In this document: one piece after another, positions 55,368 through 64,000 of the stretch | How positions within the stretch are numbered: the first letter of the stretch is position 1 | Layout: the number at the start of each line of letters is the position of its first letter | Notes under the pieces: model-generated | What the model saw: the letters and a program-made list of their open reading frames with translations, nothing else | What the model was told of the DNA's origin: nothing | Database searches by the model: none | Translations under genes and position numbers: made by a program | Origin: Bacteroidota bacterium | GTDB taxonomy: Bacteria; Bacteroidota; Ignavibacteria; Ignavibacteriales; Ignavibacteriaceae | Assembly: GCA_021815405.1 (NCBI GenBank) | Contig: JAKAGV010000010.1 | Span: forward strand, 124,001-188,000 | DNA: 64,000 bases | Direction: 5' to 3'

Positions 55368-56576
55368 TTAATTTAAACGGCTGAATACTCTTTCTGCTAT
55401 GGTTTTACCGATGCTTAAGGATGCTGTTGCTGCAGGTGAAGGCGCATTCAAAACATGTATCATTTTTTCCGCTTCGATAATTCTAAAATCATCAACAAGC
55501 TTTCCGTCAGGCTCAAGTGCTTGGGCACGCACTCCCGCACCTTCAGGATGAACATCATCATATTGAATATCGGGAATTAATTTCTGCAATGCTTTAACAA
55601 AAGCTGCTTTGCTAAGCGACCTGTGAAATTCATGCATTCCCATTCGATAATGTTTAGAAGCCATCTTCCAAAAGCCGTTATAAGAAATCATTTGCAGAAC
55701 ATCTTTAACGGAAAAATCTTTGTGGGAATATCCTTCACGTTTAAAAGCTAATACAGCATTTGGTCCGGCTTCAACTCCGCCGTTAATCATTCTTGTAAAG
55801 TGAACTCCGAGAAATGGAAACTTGGGATCCGGAACAGGATACACCAGGTTTTTTACCAGGTACTGTTTTTCTTTTTTTATCATATAATATTCTCCGCGGA
55901 AAGGAACTATTTGAAGTCCCGGCTCTACTCCGCAAAGCTTCGCAATTCTATCAGACTGCAATCCGCCGCAGTTGACTAAAAATTTTGTTCTAACTTCGCC
56001 TTCAGTTGTTTGAAGGACAAACTCTGAATCATCTTTCGTAAGTGATAGAAATTTAGTGTTGGTTTTTATTTTACCGCCTTTGTCATTTATTTTTTTAGCA
56101 AAAGTTTCAGTCACTTTTTTATAATCGGTTATTCCGGTTTCAGGGACAAATAAACCTGCAATTCCATTTGCATAAGGCTCATAGTCTTTAATCTCTTCTT
56201 TCCTCAACCGTTTCATTCCGGTAAGACCGTTTGCTCTTCCGCGTCTTTCCAGTTCGTCTAAAGCAGGTATTTCTTCAACAGAAGCTGCTACTATTATCTT
56301 GCCGCAGTGTTCGTGCTTAATATTGTTCTCTTCGCAAAACCGATACATCATTTCTCTGCCTTCAATGCAGTTTTTAGCTTTGAGCGATCCGGGTTTGTAA
56401 TAAAGCCCGGAGTGGATTACTCCGCTGTTGTTGCCTGTTTGGTGAGCAGCTAATTTTTCTTCAGCTTCTAAAATAACAAGCGAAATATTTTTTAACCTAA
56501 GAAGATTTAACGCTGTTGATGTTCCTACAATTCCGCCGCCGATAACCGCTAAGTCGAAGCATTTTGAAGAAGACAT
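55368..56576 (-). CDS. lhgO: L-2-hydroxyglutarate oxidase
   Basis: 402 residues. FAD-binding AVIGGGIVGTSTALNLL (about 10-26), substrate-channel region AHQTGNNSGVIHSGLYYKPG (about 44-63), and the C-terminal HPEGAGVRAQALEPDGKLV and NAPSPAATASLSIG match LhgO, a membrane-associated flavoprotein that oxidises L-2-hydroxyglutarate to 2-oxoglutarate and passes electrons to quinone. No csiD or gab genes are adjacent, so it stands alone as metabolite repair or lysine catabolism. Confidence 0.92.
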   Translation of the reverse strand: MSSSKCFDLAVIGGGIVGTSTALNLLRLKNISLVILEAEEKLAAHQTGNNSGVIHSGLYYKPGSLKAKNCIEGREMMYRFCEENNIKHEHCGKIIVAASVEEIPALDELERRGRANGLTGMKRLRKEEIKDYEPYANGIAGLFVPETGITDYKKVTETFAKKINDKGGKIKTNTKFLSLTKDDSEFVLQTTEGEVRTKFLVNCGGLQSDRIAKLCGVEPGLQIVPFRGEYYMIKKEKQYLVKNLVYPVPDPKFPFLGVHFTRMINGGVEAGPNAVLAFKREGYSHKDFSVKDVLQMISYNGFWKMASKHYRMGMHEFHRSLSKAAFVKALQKLIPDIQYDDVHPEGAGVRAQALEPDGKLVDDFRIIEAEKMIHVLNAPSPAATASLSIGKTIAERVFSRLN

Positions 56577-56705
56577 TAAAATATTTTCCCTAATAGTTGA
56601 TATGAAAGAAATTACAAATCAAAATTATAATTAAATGAATTGATATAAAACAAATATTATTACTTGTTAAAACTATTATCTTGAATCGAATATTTTAATT
56701 TAATT

Positions 56706-57029
56706 ATGTTCACTCCGAAAATTCCGGAAAAAAATTTTTATATGGTAATTAATAAAAAGCAAAAAGTCAGTTTAATAATAGGGCTGGCTGTAATTTTAGC
56801 GGCAGTTATTATTTGGCTTGCAGACGGAACTTACGTATTCACACAAACAAAAGTTCTAATCGAAAAAAAAGATCCTCTATTCGGTACGACCTACAAAGTT
56901 TGGCAAAATAAATTTATTTGGGGGTTAGACCTTACCTTGGTAGTTACTGCCGTCAGCATAATTCTTTCCGGTCTGTTCTTCTTCATTTTTAAAAATAAAA
57001 GAAAGAGTATAAATGAAATCCATAATTAG
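56706..57029 (+). CDS. Small membrane protein, two segments, upstream of YceI
   Basis: 107 residues from the first ATG, or 95 from the Met at 56742. Two hydrophobic segments (about 23-41 and 75-95) flank a stretch with GTYVFTQTKVLIEKKDPLFG. No family recognised. Its 3' end overlaps the YceI gene by 17 bases in another frame, so the two are probably co-translated and may work together. Confidence 0.65.
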   Translation: MFTPKIPEKNFYMVINKKQKVSLIIGLAVILAAVIIWLADGTYVFTQTKVLIEKKDPLFGTTYKVWQNKFIWGLDLTLVVTAVSIILSGLFFFIFKNKRKSINEIHN

Positions 57030-57651
57030 TGCTTTAATTTTAATACTATTTTATTCTGCAGCAATTTATTCTCAAGGATTTGATGTAAAGGCAAAAGGCG
57101 TTCAGAAATTTTCATTCAAAGATGATAAAGGCAGAAATCAGGCAACGTTTACAAGCAGAACTCCATTCGATGAAGTTGATGGACTAACAACACAGATAAG
57201 CGGTACCGTTTCCTTTAATGTAAGTGATGTAAAAAATACTCTTCAAGGAGAGATTTCATTCCCGACAGCATCTTTGCAGACAGGTATAACAATGCGAGAC
57301 CGAGATATGAAAGCACCTAAATGGCTTGATGCCGAAAGGTACCCGACTATTTCCTTTAAAATTCTAAAAGTCACTAACATTCAAAAACTTGCGCCGAACA
57401 AATTAAAAGTTGATGTTTTAGGCAATTTTAATTTACACGGAGTTACAAAAGAAATACCTGTTGAAGCTACGATGACTTATCTTGATGAAAGCTCCGCAAC
57501 TGAAGCGCGAGAGCCTGGTGATCTTCTCGGAGTAACAGCAAACTTCCATATTACTCTTTCGCAATACAATGTTCAAAATATGATACTTGGGACTAGAGTC
57601 TCCGACAACATCAGCATAGGAGTAAACATTGTAGGTACAAATAAGTTTTAG
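57013..57651 (+). CDS. YceI family periplasmic protein
   Basis: 212 residues with a signal peptide (1-20). YceI lipocalin-like barrel: FKVEGVQKFSFKDDK-like start, SFNVSDVKNTLQGEISFPTA, MRDRDMKAPKWLDAERYPTI (the family core motif), and LGNFNLHGVTKEIPVEATM. Members bind isoprenoid-like lipids such as quinone analogues in the periplasm; a role in lipid or quinone transport is inferred. Overlaps the small membrane protein gene upstream. A 13-bp hairpin follows the stop. Confidence 0.88.
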   Translation: MKSIISALILILFYSAAIYSQGFDVKAKGVQKFSFKDDKGRNQATFTSRTPFDEVDGLTTQISGTVSFNVSDVKNTLQGEISFPTASLQTGITMRDRDMKAPKWLDAERYPTISFKILKVTNIQKLAPNKLKVDVLGNFNLHGVTKEIPVEATMTYLDESSATEAREPGDLLGVTANFHITLSQYNVQNMILGTRVSDNISIGVNIVGTNKF

Positions 57652-57671
57652 ATAAAGAGTTTTTCAAATTT

Positions 57672-57714
57672 TTCGCGTATTTGCGGTAAGGAGAAAAAAC
57701 TGCAAATACGCGAA
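57672..57714 (+). terminator. 13-bp inverted repeat after the YceI gene
   Basis: TTCGCGTATTTGC (57672-57684) is matched exactly by GCAAATACGCGAA (57702-57714) around a 17-base loop that contains GGTAAGGAGAAAA. It starts about 20 bases after the YceI stop and is followed by TTTCCTTTCT. Probably the transcript end; the gap 57652-57921 holds no gene. Confidence 0.5.
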
Positions 57715-57921
57715 TTTCCTTTCTAAAAAAATCTTCTATTTTATTCGGTAAATTGCCGGAATCCTTATAATCCCTAAACTTACAGCTATTATCGTTCGAT
57801 AATGAATTGGTAGTCAGATCAGGAGTTTTCAAATAATTATGGTAAAAAGTATGGTTCTAATTATTTTGTCAGGACTAATTGATAAAGTCTAACTTCATTC
57901 ACAAAAAAAGGGTTAGGTACA

Positions 57922-60456
57922 ATGTCATTCATAAAGAAAAATTTAAGAAATTATTTATTCCCCTTTGGATTAATAATTACATTAGTTTTCATCTCAATAG
58001 AAATAAATGGATATTTAAAACTGACAAGCGGATCGTCAGACGCAGACACCATTGCTAAAATAAAAAATATTTTAACTTATGGAATATTCGGTTCGATTGG
58101 GATGATCATACTTTTAGCAGTATACTTTCAAATTTCGTTTTACAAACCGATTAAATCTCTTTCAGAAAAATTGAAGTTGATATCTGAAAATGATTTTACA
58201 TCAATTTCTACTGCACTAACCGAAATGGCTCAAGGAAATTTGACCACTAACATAAAGCTTGAGAGCGGTATAATTAAAACTTCGGTAAACGGTAAGGTTG
58301 GCGAGATGGCTAGCCGGCTAAATTCTATTATTGAAAGTCTGAATGACGCTAGTAAGGAATTCAACTCCGCCACAGATAAGCCCTGCCAAAGGCTGTTTTA
58401 CGTTGGCGCTGATTCTTATATAGAAGGGCGGACATGCGGCGAAGCGATGGGAAAATTATTAAACGGCAAAGGCAAAGTTGCTGTTGTTCTGGAAAACTTC
58501 GGCATTATTGCGCATGAGCTTAGAAGAAAAGGTTTTCAAAATGCGTTAAGAGAAAAATTTCCCTCTGTTCAAATTATCGAATATGTTGAATCTTATTTGA
58601 ATGAAACTAAAAGTTATAATGAAACAACAGGACTGCTGAAAAAGTATCCGGATCTTGACGGTATATATGTTACTCATGGTGGCAGTGTAGTTGGTAGGGC
58701 GGTTTATGATTCGGGAAAATCAGTTAAGGTAAAAGTTGTATGCCATGACCTTGCAGATGAAACAATGAATTTTGTAAGCAAAGGAGTCATCAATGCAACA
58801 CTCTCGCAAGACGTGTTTGCACAGGGGCACGATCCGTTAATTCATCTATTCAATCATATTACAGCTAAATGGAATCCGGTTCAGCCGAGACTGCTAACAA
58901 ATATTGAATTGGTTACGCCTGAAAATTATACAAAGTATTGGCAGGCTGGCAAAGGAATAATTGAATCATCGGAAACCGCAGCACGAAGACCTAAACCAAT
59001 AAAAAAATCAACCCAGCAAATTAGAATTGCTGTACTTGGCAGAGAAGGAGATACTTTTTGGAAAGCGTTTAAATCCGGTGTAGATGCGGCGGCATCAGAA
59101 TTACGTCCATTTAATGCAATTGTTGATTGGATAATCCCTGAGGGATCGCATTCAAAAAATTCAATCGATATTACTGCAAAATACTACGGACCGGCTATTG
59201 AAAAATGCATTGAGCAAAAATACGATGCTGTAAGCACCGGCGTCTTCGATAAGCAGCTTATTCAATTTATTAACAAAGCGGTAGATAAAGGAATTGCTGT
59301 TGCTACTTTTAACAGCGAACCGAGAAATCTTAGAGGTATATTTGCAACTATGATTAACCGGGCAAAGATGCTGCTTGGTTTAAGTCACAAGCTTGCAGAG
59401 CTTGCACAAATGTCGGTGGATGCTTCGAACTATAATTCCAGCGCAGTTGAGCAAATGGTAAAAAGCTTGAACGAGGAAGCTTCATCTGTAGAAACTGCAA
59501 GCACTAACATGACTCAGATAGCTTCATCAATTGAAAATATTGCCAGGGATTCTCAAGAGCAGAAGAAAGCCGCAGAAAGAGTTTCTTCCTCTGCAGAGGA
59601 CATTTCCCGTGCAGTTAAATCTGCAAACCATAACGCCAGCAATGTTGTTAATGCATCATCAGATTCAATAAACATTGCTAAACTTGGAGCTCAAACAGTT
59701 AAGCAGAATCTTGAGCAGATGAAAAAGATTGATGAGACTGTCGGTCGTTTCGCTTCACAAATTGAAGAGATGTCAAAACAGTCTGAACAAATTGAAGAGA
59801 TAATTGAAACGATTGAAGAGATAGCCGAGCAGACAAATCTTTTAGCACTGAATGCAGCCATTGAAGCAGCCAGAGCAGGCGAGCACGGGAAAGGCTTTGC
59901 TGTTGTTGCAGACGAAGTTCGAAGCCTGGCTGAGCGTTCAGCAAATGCGACAAAACAAACATCAACCTTGATAAATAAAGTTCAGAAAGATATTTCAGAA
60001 GCAGGCGGTTCAATAAAATTAATTGTTGAAAAGGTAAAAGCTGGAACTGAGACAGCTAATAAGTCCGGAGAAGTAATTGATAAATTGTTATCTTCATCGC
60101 AGAATGTAAGTCAGCAAATAAATGAAATGGCGCTTGCAAATAATGAGATTGCAAGCGTTATGTCCGGCTTACTTGAATCAATCGAAAAGATTTCTTCCGT
60201 AATTGAACAGAATATGAGCGCTACAGAGCAGTTGAGTTCAGGAGTTGTTCAAACGGTTGAGATGATTAATAACGTTGCGGTAATCAGCCGTCAGAATGCT
60301 GCAACCATAAACGATATTTCAGAAAAGACGGAAAAGGCAAATGATGATGCGAAAGAAGTTGATCTGGTTGCCGCTGGTCTTGCGGAAATGGCTGATGAGC
60401 TTCAGGCAGCTACAGCGCAGTTTAAGATTGAATCCGACGATTACAAACTCAATTGA
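57922..60456 (+). CDS. Methyl-accepting chemotaxis protein with a circularly permuted sugar-binding-protein-like sensor
   Basis: 844 residues. Two membrane segments at about 11-28 and 52-70 leave only a short outside loop; a HAMP-like linker follows (about 71-112). Residues 156-345 match the C-terminal half of ribose-binding-type proteins ([62 protein letters not shown]). Residues 366-470 match the N-terminal half ([46 protein letters not shown]). The halves are thus in reversed order and should lie in the cytoplasm. The receptor signalling hairpin follows at about 630-680 ([18 protein letters not shown]). No che gene is nearby. Confidence 0.93.
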   Translation: MSFIKKNLRNYLFPFGLIITLVFISIEINGYLKLTSGSSDADTIAKIKNILTYGIFGSIGMIILLAVYFQISFYKPIKSLSEKLKLISENDFTSISTALTEMAQGNLTTNIKLESGIIKTSVNGKVGEMASRLNSIIESLNDASKEFNSATDKPCQRLFYVGADSYIEGRTCGEAMGKLLNGKGKVAVVLENFGIIAHELRRKGFQNALREKFPSVQIIEYVESYLNETKSYNETTGLLKKYPDLDGIYVTHGGSVVGRAVYDSGKSVKVKVVCHDLADETMNFVSKGVINATLSQDVFAQGHDPLIHLFNHITAKWNPVQPRLLTNIELVTPENYTKYWQAGKGIIESSETAARRPKPIKKSTQQIRIAVLGREGDTFWKAFKSGVDAAASELRPFNAIVDWIIPEGSHSKNSIDITAKYYGPAIEKCIEQKYDAVSTGVFDKQLIQFINKAVDKGIAVATFNSEPRNLRGIFATMINRAKMLLGLSHKLAELAQMSVDASNYNSSAVEQMVKSLNEEASSVETASTNMTQIASSIENIARDSQEQKKAAERVSSSAEDISRAVKSANHNASNVVNASSDSINIAKLGAQTVKQNLEQMKKIDETVGRFASQIEEMSKQSEQIEEIIETIEEIAEQTNLLALNAAIEAARAGEHGKGFAVVADEVRSLAERSANATKQTSTLINKVQKDISEAGGSIKLIVEKVKAGTETANKSGEVIDKLLSSSQNVSQQINEMALANNEIASVMSGLLESIEKISSVIEQNMSATEQLSSGVVQTVEMINNVAVISRQNAATINDISEKTEKANDDAKEVDLVAAGLAEMADELQAATAQFKIESDDYKLN

Positions 60457-60473
60457 TAATCATCAAATTTTTC

Positions 60474-60502
60474 TTGACTTAGTTTAATATTCAAAATAAA
60501 TT
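60474..60502 (+). promoter_or_regulatory. Candidate promoter for the M16 protease gene
   Basis: TTGACT at 60474-60479, a 17-base spacer, and TAAATT at 60497-60502 fit a sigma-70-type -35/-10 pair, 65 bases before the ATG at 60568. The -10 matches the consensus at four of six bases. Seen by eye only. Confidence 0.3.
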
Positions 60503-60567
60503 AGAAGTGGGAATAGAGGGCAGCTACTCCGTTAAATAATTTTTAAACAAAAGTTAAGAGGGATCGT

Positions 60568-63324
60568 ATGAAAGCATTTTGTTTTTTTATTTTTCTTTTC
60601 AGTGCTGCGTTACTGTTCACTGCAAATTCTACCGCGCAGGAGAAATCCAAATCTCCAATCGATGATATCAATATCCAGTTTCAGAAGTTTGTTCTGGATA
60701 ATGGTCTGACTGTTATAATTCACGAAGATCATAAAGCACCGGTAGCCGCTGTTAATATTTGGTATCATGTCGGTTCGAAAAATGAGAAACCCGGTAAAAC
60801 GGGTTTTGCACATCTTTTTGAACATCTTATGTTCACTGGAAGTGAAAATTTTAAAGACAACTATTTCCAGGCAATGGAAAGAATCGGTGCTACCGATTTG
60901 AACGGCACTACCAACAGCGACCGAACAAATTATTTTGAAAATGTTCCCATCTCGGCACTTGATATTGCTCTTTGGATGGAATCAGATAGAATGGGGCATT
61001 TACTCGGCTCAGTCGACCAAGCCCGCCTCGACCAGCAGCGTGGCGTTGTTCAAAATGAAAAGAGACAGTATGAAGATCAGCCGTACGGCAAGACCGACGA
61101 GCTAATTACAAAAAGTACTTATCCCGCCGGACATCCTTACGCAACAACTGTTATCGGATCAATGGAAGATTTAAATGCCGCTTCACTTGATGATGTTAAA
61201 GAATGGTTCAAAACTTATTACGGACCTTCAAACGTAGTACTTGTGGTTGCCGGAGATGTCAATACTCAAGATGCGCTTGAGAAGGTGAAAAAATATTTCG
61301 GAGATATTCCGGCTGGTCCGCCGACTGCAAAACAAAAAACATGGATAGCACAAAGATCAGGCAGCCAGCTTCAAGTTATACAAGATCGCGTACCGCAGCC
61401 CAGGATATTCAAAGTTTGGAATGTACCTGAATGGGGCTCAAATGAAGCCACTCAGCTTGATTTGCTGACTTCCATTCTAACTTCCGGAAAAACTTCCCGC
61501 TTGTATAAAAGATTTGTTTATGATGAGCAGGTTGCAACCGGAATTTATTCTTATATAGATGATAAAGAGGTCGGCGGACAGTTTTATATTGATGCTTTGC
61601 TTAAACCTGGACAGGATGTAAATAAAATCAGCAAAGAGATTGACGAAGAAGTTGCAAAAATTTTGCAGACTGGTCTCACCAAGAAAGAACTTGAGAAAGC
61701 AAAGACCGAATATTCTGCAAACTTCATTCGCGGCATTGAACGCATCGGCGGTTTCGGAGGCAAGTCTGATATTCTCGCAAGAAGCATGACTTTCAAAGGA
61801 AGTCCGGACTATTACAAAGTTGTTCTTTCGCAAGTGAAAGATGCAACTATAGAAGATATTCAGAATACCGCAAAGAAGTGGTTGTCCGACGGTGTTTATG
61901 AGCTTGATGTTCTTCCATTTGCGACTTATTCGGTAACCGGAAAAGATGCAGACAGAACTCATATGCCCGAAGAAGGAACAGCGCCTGAAGTTAAGTTTCC
62001 CGCCATCCAGCAATTTCAGCTCTCAAACGGATTAAAGGTATTGTTAGCTGAACGTCATTCGATACCGGTTGTAAATTGCCGTCTTATTGTTGACGCCGGT
62101 TATGCGGCTGATCAGAATGCTATTCCAGGAACAGCAATGCTTGCAATGGGAATGATTGATGAAGGGACTAAAAACAGAACAGCTTTACAGATAAGCGATG
62201 ATCTTAACAGCTTAGGTGCAAGGCTCGGTGCTTATTCTAGTCTTGATAATTCAATCTTCTCTTTGTCTGCTCTAAAATCAAATCTTGATGCTTCATTAAA
62301 TATTTTCAGCGATGTAATATTAAATCCAATTTTCCCTGAAGAAGATCTTTCAAGATTGAAGAAAGAACAGATTGTCAACATCCAGCAGGAAAAGGCTAAT
62401 CCTGTTTCGATGGCAATTAGGGTTTTGCCGGGATTGCTTTACGGCAACAAACATGCTTACGGGAATCCACTTACCGGTTCGGGTTTCGAAAGCACCGTTG
62501 AAAAAATTTCTCGTAATGATCTGGTTAAGTTCTATAACGATTGGTTCAAGCCGAATAATGCAACGTTGATAATAGTCGGCGACATTACCGAAAATGAAAT
62601 CAAACCTAAACTAGAAAAATTATTTAAAGATTGGAAACCCGGCGAAGTTTCTAAAAAGGAAATAGGCGAGGTTCAGCAAAGTAATAAGCCGCGGGTTTAT
62701 ATTTTAGATAAGCCCGGCTCAACTCAATCAGTAGTTATTGCTGGAGATCTTGCAGTTCCTAAAAACAATCCCGACGAAGTTGCAATTCAAACTATGAATG
62801 ACGCACTCGGCGGAACGTTTACTTCAAGAATTAATATGAACATTCGCGAAGCTAAGCATTGGTCTTACGGTGCACGTTCAGTAATTATTGATGCAAGAGG
62901 ACAGAGGACATTAGTTGCCTACGCTCCCGTTCAGGCTGATAAAACAAAAGAAACTATGATTGAAATTAACAAAGAACTTACGGACGTTACTTCCACAAGA
63001 CCAATCAGCAGCGAAGAGTTCTTAAAGAATAAAAAGAATACGATATTGAGTCTTCCCGGTCAATGGGAAACTATCAACTCGGTTATTGGTTCGATTTCTA
63101 ACATAGTTGAATATGGATTGCCGATGGATTATTATCAAAAATATTCTTCAATGGTGCAGAACCTGACACTTGATCAAGTTGATAAATCAGCTTCAGAAGT
63201 TGTTTATCCGAATAGTTTGGTTTGGGTTATTGTCGGTGATCGCTCCAAGATTGAAAATGAAGTAAGATCGCTCAACTACGGCGAGTTAAAATTTCTTGAT
63301 GGTGACGGAAACGTAGTGGAATAA
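60568..63324 (+). CDS. M16 family zinc protease (two-repeat, exported)
   Basis: 918 residues. Signal peptide about 1-23. The first M16 unit (about 35-440) has the inverted zinc motif HLFEH at 82-86, with the third ligand E164 in VVQNEKRQYE. The second unit (about 480-910) lacks a zinc motif, as usual for the inactive half that completes the chamber. Probably degrades peptides in the periplasm. A possible sigma-70-type promoter lies upstream and a terminator follows. AAGAGGGATCGT precedes the ATG. Confidence 0.93.
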   Translation: MKAFCFFIFLFSAALLFTANSTAQEKSKSPIDDINIQFQKFVLDNGLTVIIHEDHKAPVAAVNIWYHVGSKNEKPGKTGFAHLFEHLMFTGSENFKDNYFQAMERIGATDLNGTTNSDRTNYFENVPISALDIALWMESDRMGHLLGSVDQARLDQQRGVVQNEKRQYEDQPYGKTDELITKSTYPAGHPYATTVIGSMEDLNAASLDDVKEWFKTYYGPSNVVLVVAGDVNTQDALEKVKKYFGDIPAGPPTAKQKTWIAQRSGSQLQVIQDRVPQPRIFKVWNVPEWGSNEATQLDLLTSILTSGKTSRLYKRFVYDEQVATGIYSYIDDKEVGGQFYIDALLKPGQDVNKISKEIDEEVAKILQTGLTKKELEKAKTEYSANFIRGIERIGGFGGKSDILARSMTFKGSPDYYKVVLSQVKDATIEDIQNTAKKWLSDGVYELDVLPFATYSVTGKDADRTHMPEEGTAPEVKFPAIQQFQLSNGLKVLLAERHSIPVVNCRLIVDAGYAADQNAIPGTAMLAMGMIDEGTKNRTALQISDDLNSLGARLGAYSSLDNSIFSLSALKSNLDASLNIFSDVILNPIFPEEDLSRLKKEQIVNIQQEKANPVSMAIRVLPGLLYGNKHAYGNPLTGSGFESTVEKISRNDLVKFYNDWFKPNNATLIIVGDITENEIKPKLEKLFKDWKPGEVSKKEIGEVQQSNKPRVYILDKPGSTQSVVIAGDLAVPKNNPDEVAIQTMNDALGGTFTSRINMNIREAKHWSYGARSVIIDARGQRTLVAYAPVQADKTKETMIEINKELTDVTSTRPISSEEFLKNKKNTILSLPGQWETINSVIGSISNIVEYGLPMDYYQKYSSMVQNLTLDQVDKSASEVVYPNSLVWVIVGDRSKIENEVRSLNYGELKFLDGDGNVVE

Positions 63325-63350
63325 TCTTTTAAATTATATTCATAAAAAAG

Positions 63351-63377
63351 AAGGGCGGCTTAAACACCGCCCTTTTT
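63351..63377. terminator. Bidirectional Rho-independent terminator
   Basis: AAGGGCGG and CCGCCCTT form a G+C-rich stem with loop CTTAAACA; T5 follows on the plus strand and an A-run precedes it, so it can serve both the M16 gene and the convergent trpB gene. Confidence 0.8.
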
Positions 63378-63402
63378 ATCTCGATTTAGTTTTCGCTTAG
63401 GT

Positions 63403-64000
63403 TCATGCGATTGTCGGTGTATCAAGTTTTTTTAAATCCGCATGCAGTTCTTCTTCTGTTAAGTGATGCTCAACGAGCTTACCGGCGAAGTATGCATCGT
63501 AAGCGCTCATGTCAAAGTAACCGTGCCCGCTTAAGTTGAACAAAATTGTTTTTGATTTGCCTTCTTCCTTTGCAATCAAAGCTTCTTTTACCGCACATGC
63601 AATTGCATGGTTGGATTCAGGCGCAGGAATAATTCCTTCGCTTCGTGCAAACTTTACACCAGCATCAAAGCATTCTAGTTGATGAAAAGCTTGAGCTTCG
63701 ATCAATTTATCTTTTAGTAATTGGCTGACGATTGCGCCTGCGCCGTGATAACGCAGTCCGCCTGCATGAATAGGCGCCGGAACGAATGTATGACCGAGAG
63801 TGTACATCGGGATTAAAGGAGTTAAACCGACTGTATCACCGAAGTCGTAACGAAATTCTCCTTTTGTAAGTTTGGGGCAGGATGAAGGTTCTGCGGCAAT
63901 GCATCTTACTTTTTTACCTTCGCGGAAATTCAATCCGAGAAAAGGGAAAGCAATACCGCCGAAGTTAGAGCCCCCGCCGAAACAGCCGATAACAATATCG
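63403..64000 (-). CDS. trpB: Tryptophan synthase beta chain, type 2 (TrpB2-like), N-terminal part outside window
   Basis: The frame runs on past the right edge, so the gene starts beyond 64000; about 199 codons are visible. The edge reads DIVIGCFGGGSNFGG, the pyridoxal-phosphate phosphate-binding loop of TrpB. Next comes EPSSCPKLTKGEFRYDFGDT, and then GLTPLIPMYTLGHTF with APIHAGGLRYHG, insertions typical of the TrpB2 group rather than TrpB1; the C-terminus SGHGYFDMSAYDAYF also fits. It condenses indole with serine. No trpA or other trp gene is visible. The TTG at 63933 is internal, not a start. Confidence 0.93.
   Translation of the reverse strand, partial: DIVIGCFGGGSNFGGIAFPFLGLNFREGKKVRCIAAEPSSCPKLTKGEFRYDFGDTVGLTPLIPMYTLGHTFVPAPIHAGGLRYHGAGAIVSQLLKDKLIEAQAFHQLECFDAGVKFARSEGIIPAPESNHAIACAVKEALIAKEEGKSKTILFNLSGHGYFDMSAYDAYFAGKLVEHHLTEEELHADLKKLDTPTIA

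Noticed and set aside
61477-62013. 178-codon open frame antisense to the M16 protease
   Set aside because: Complete overlap with a clear protease gene, no family likeness; a shadow frame.
1-64000. tRNA genes
   Set aside because: No TTCRA-type T-loop with matching acceptor arms was found in intergenic gaps by eye; a covariance search would be needed to be certain.

Overview
The window is A+T-rich bacterial chromosome, densely coding and with no phage, transposase or plasmid gene. The gene set suggests a diderm of the Bacteroidota/Chlorobiota group, most like the Ignavibacteria. Pointers are the long IspG with a large central insertion, a fused transaldolase/glucose-6-phosphate isomerase, DUF4922 next to SpoIID, a CT398-like zinc-ribbon coiled-coil protein, TonB-receptor-like and porin-like outer membrane proteins, LytS/LytTR signalling and candidate TAnnTTTG promoters. 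The taxon is inferred from family knowledge, not proved.

Layout. 1-6.9 kb (+): the end of an ABC exporter, a secreted GH13 amylase, a DUF885 lipoprotein and an AI-2E family permease. 6.9-11.9 kb (-): a four-gene operon reading SpoIID-like protein, GT4, two-domain GT2 and a DUF4922 HIT-type protein. 12-15.7 kb (+): arginase, a small membrane protein and a TonB-receptor-like barrel. 15.8-20.7 kb (-): a LytS/LytTR pair, RseP and Dxr. 20.9-28.8 kb (+): a monohaem porin, an 830-bp repeat-filled gap, a TPR protein, a DUF4160/DUF2442 pair with a premature stop in the first gene, ClpX, a secreted protein of unknown role and a DUF433/DUF5615 toxin-antitoxin pair, followed by an FAH-family hydrolase. 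29.4-38 kb (-): RuvA, RuvC, YebC, RecJ, RNase P RNA, the zinc-ribbon protein, a Nif3-like protein and IspG. 38.2-46 kb (+): DnaG, an unrecognised gene pair, then ferredoxin, geranylgeranyl-reductase-like flavoprotein, ferrochelatase, PduS and PduT. 46-56.6 kb: a DUF2156 protein, DinB, a GNAT acetyltransferase, the pentose-phosphate cluster zwf, tal-pgi and tkt, and L-2-hydroxyglutarate oxidase. 56.7-64 kb: a small membrane protein, YceI, an unusual chemoreceptor, an M16 protease and the end of a type-2 TrpB.

The most notable points are five. (1) The chemoreceptor at 57922-60456 has a ribose-binding-protein-like sensor with its two halves in reversed order, placed on the cytoplasmic side of the membrane. 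(2) PduS and the double-BMC shell protein PduT stand alone beside ferredoxin and redox genes, with no other microcompartment gene in view. (3) The SpoIID/GT4/GT2/DUF4922 operon looks like an uncharacterised glycan system, and its SpoIID protein has no signal peptide. (4) The porin at 20951-22096 carries a single CxxCH haem motif just after its signal peptide. (5) A 21-bp tandem array encodes, on the minus strand, an uninterrupted heptad-repeat peptide.

Genes that act together: zwf, tal-pgi and tkt link glycolysis and the pentose-phosphate pathway; dxr and ispG are two steps of the MEP isoprenoid pathway; ruvA, ruvC and recJ serve recombination and repair; pduS, pduT and the ferredoxin form a plausible electron-transfer chain. 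I saw no tRNA, rRNA or CRISPR array, but I scanned by eye only.
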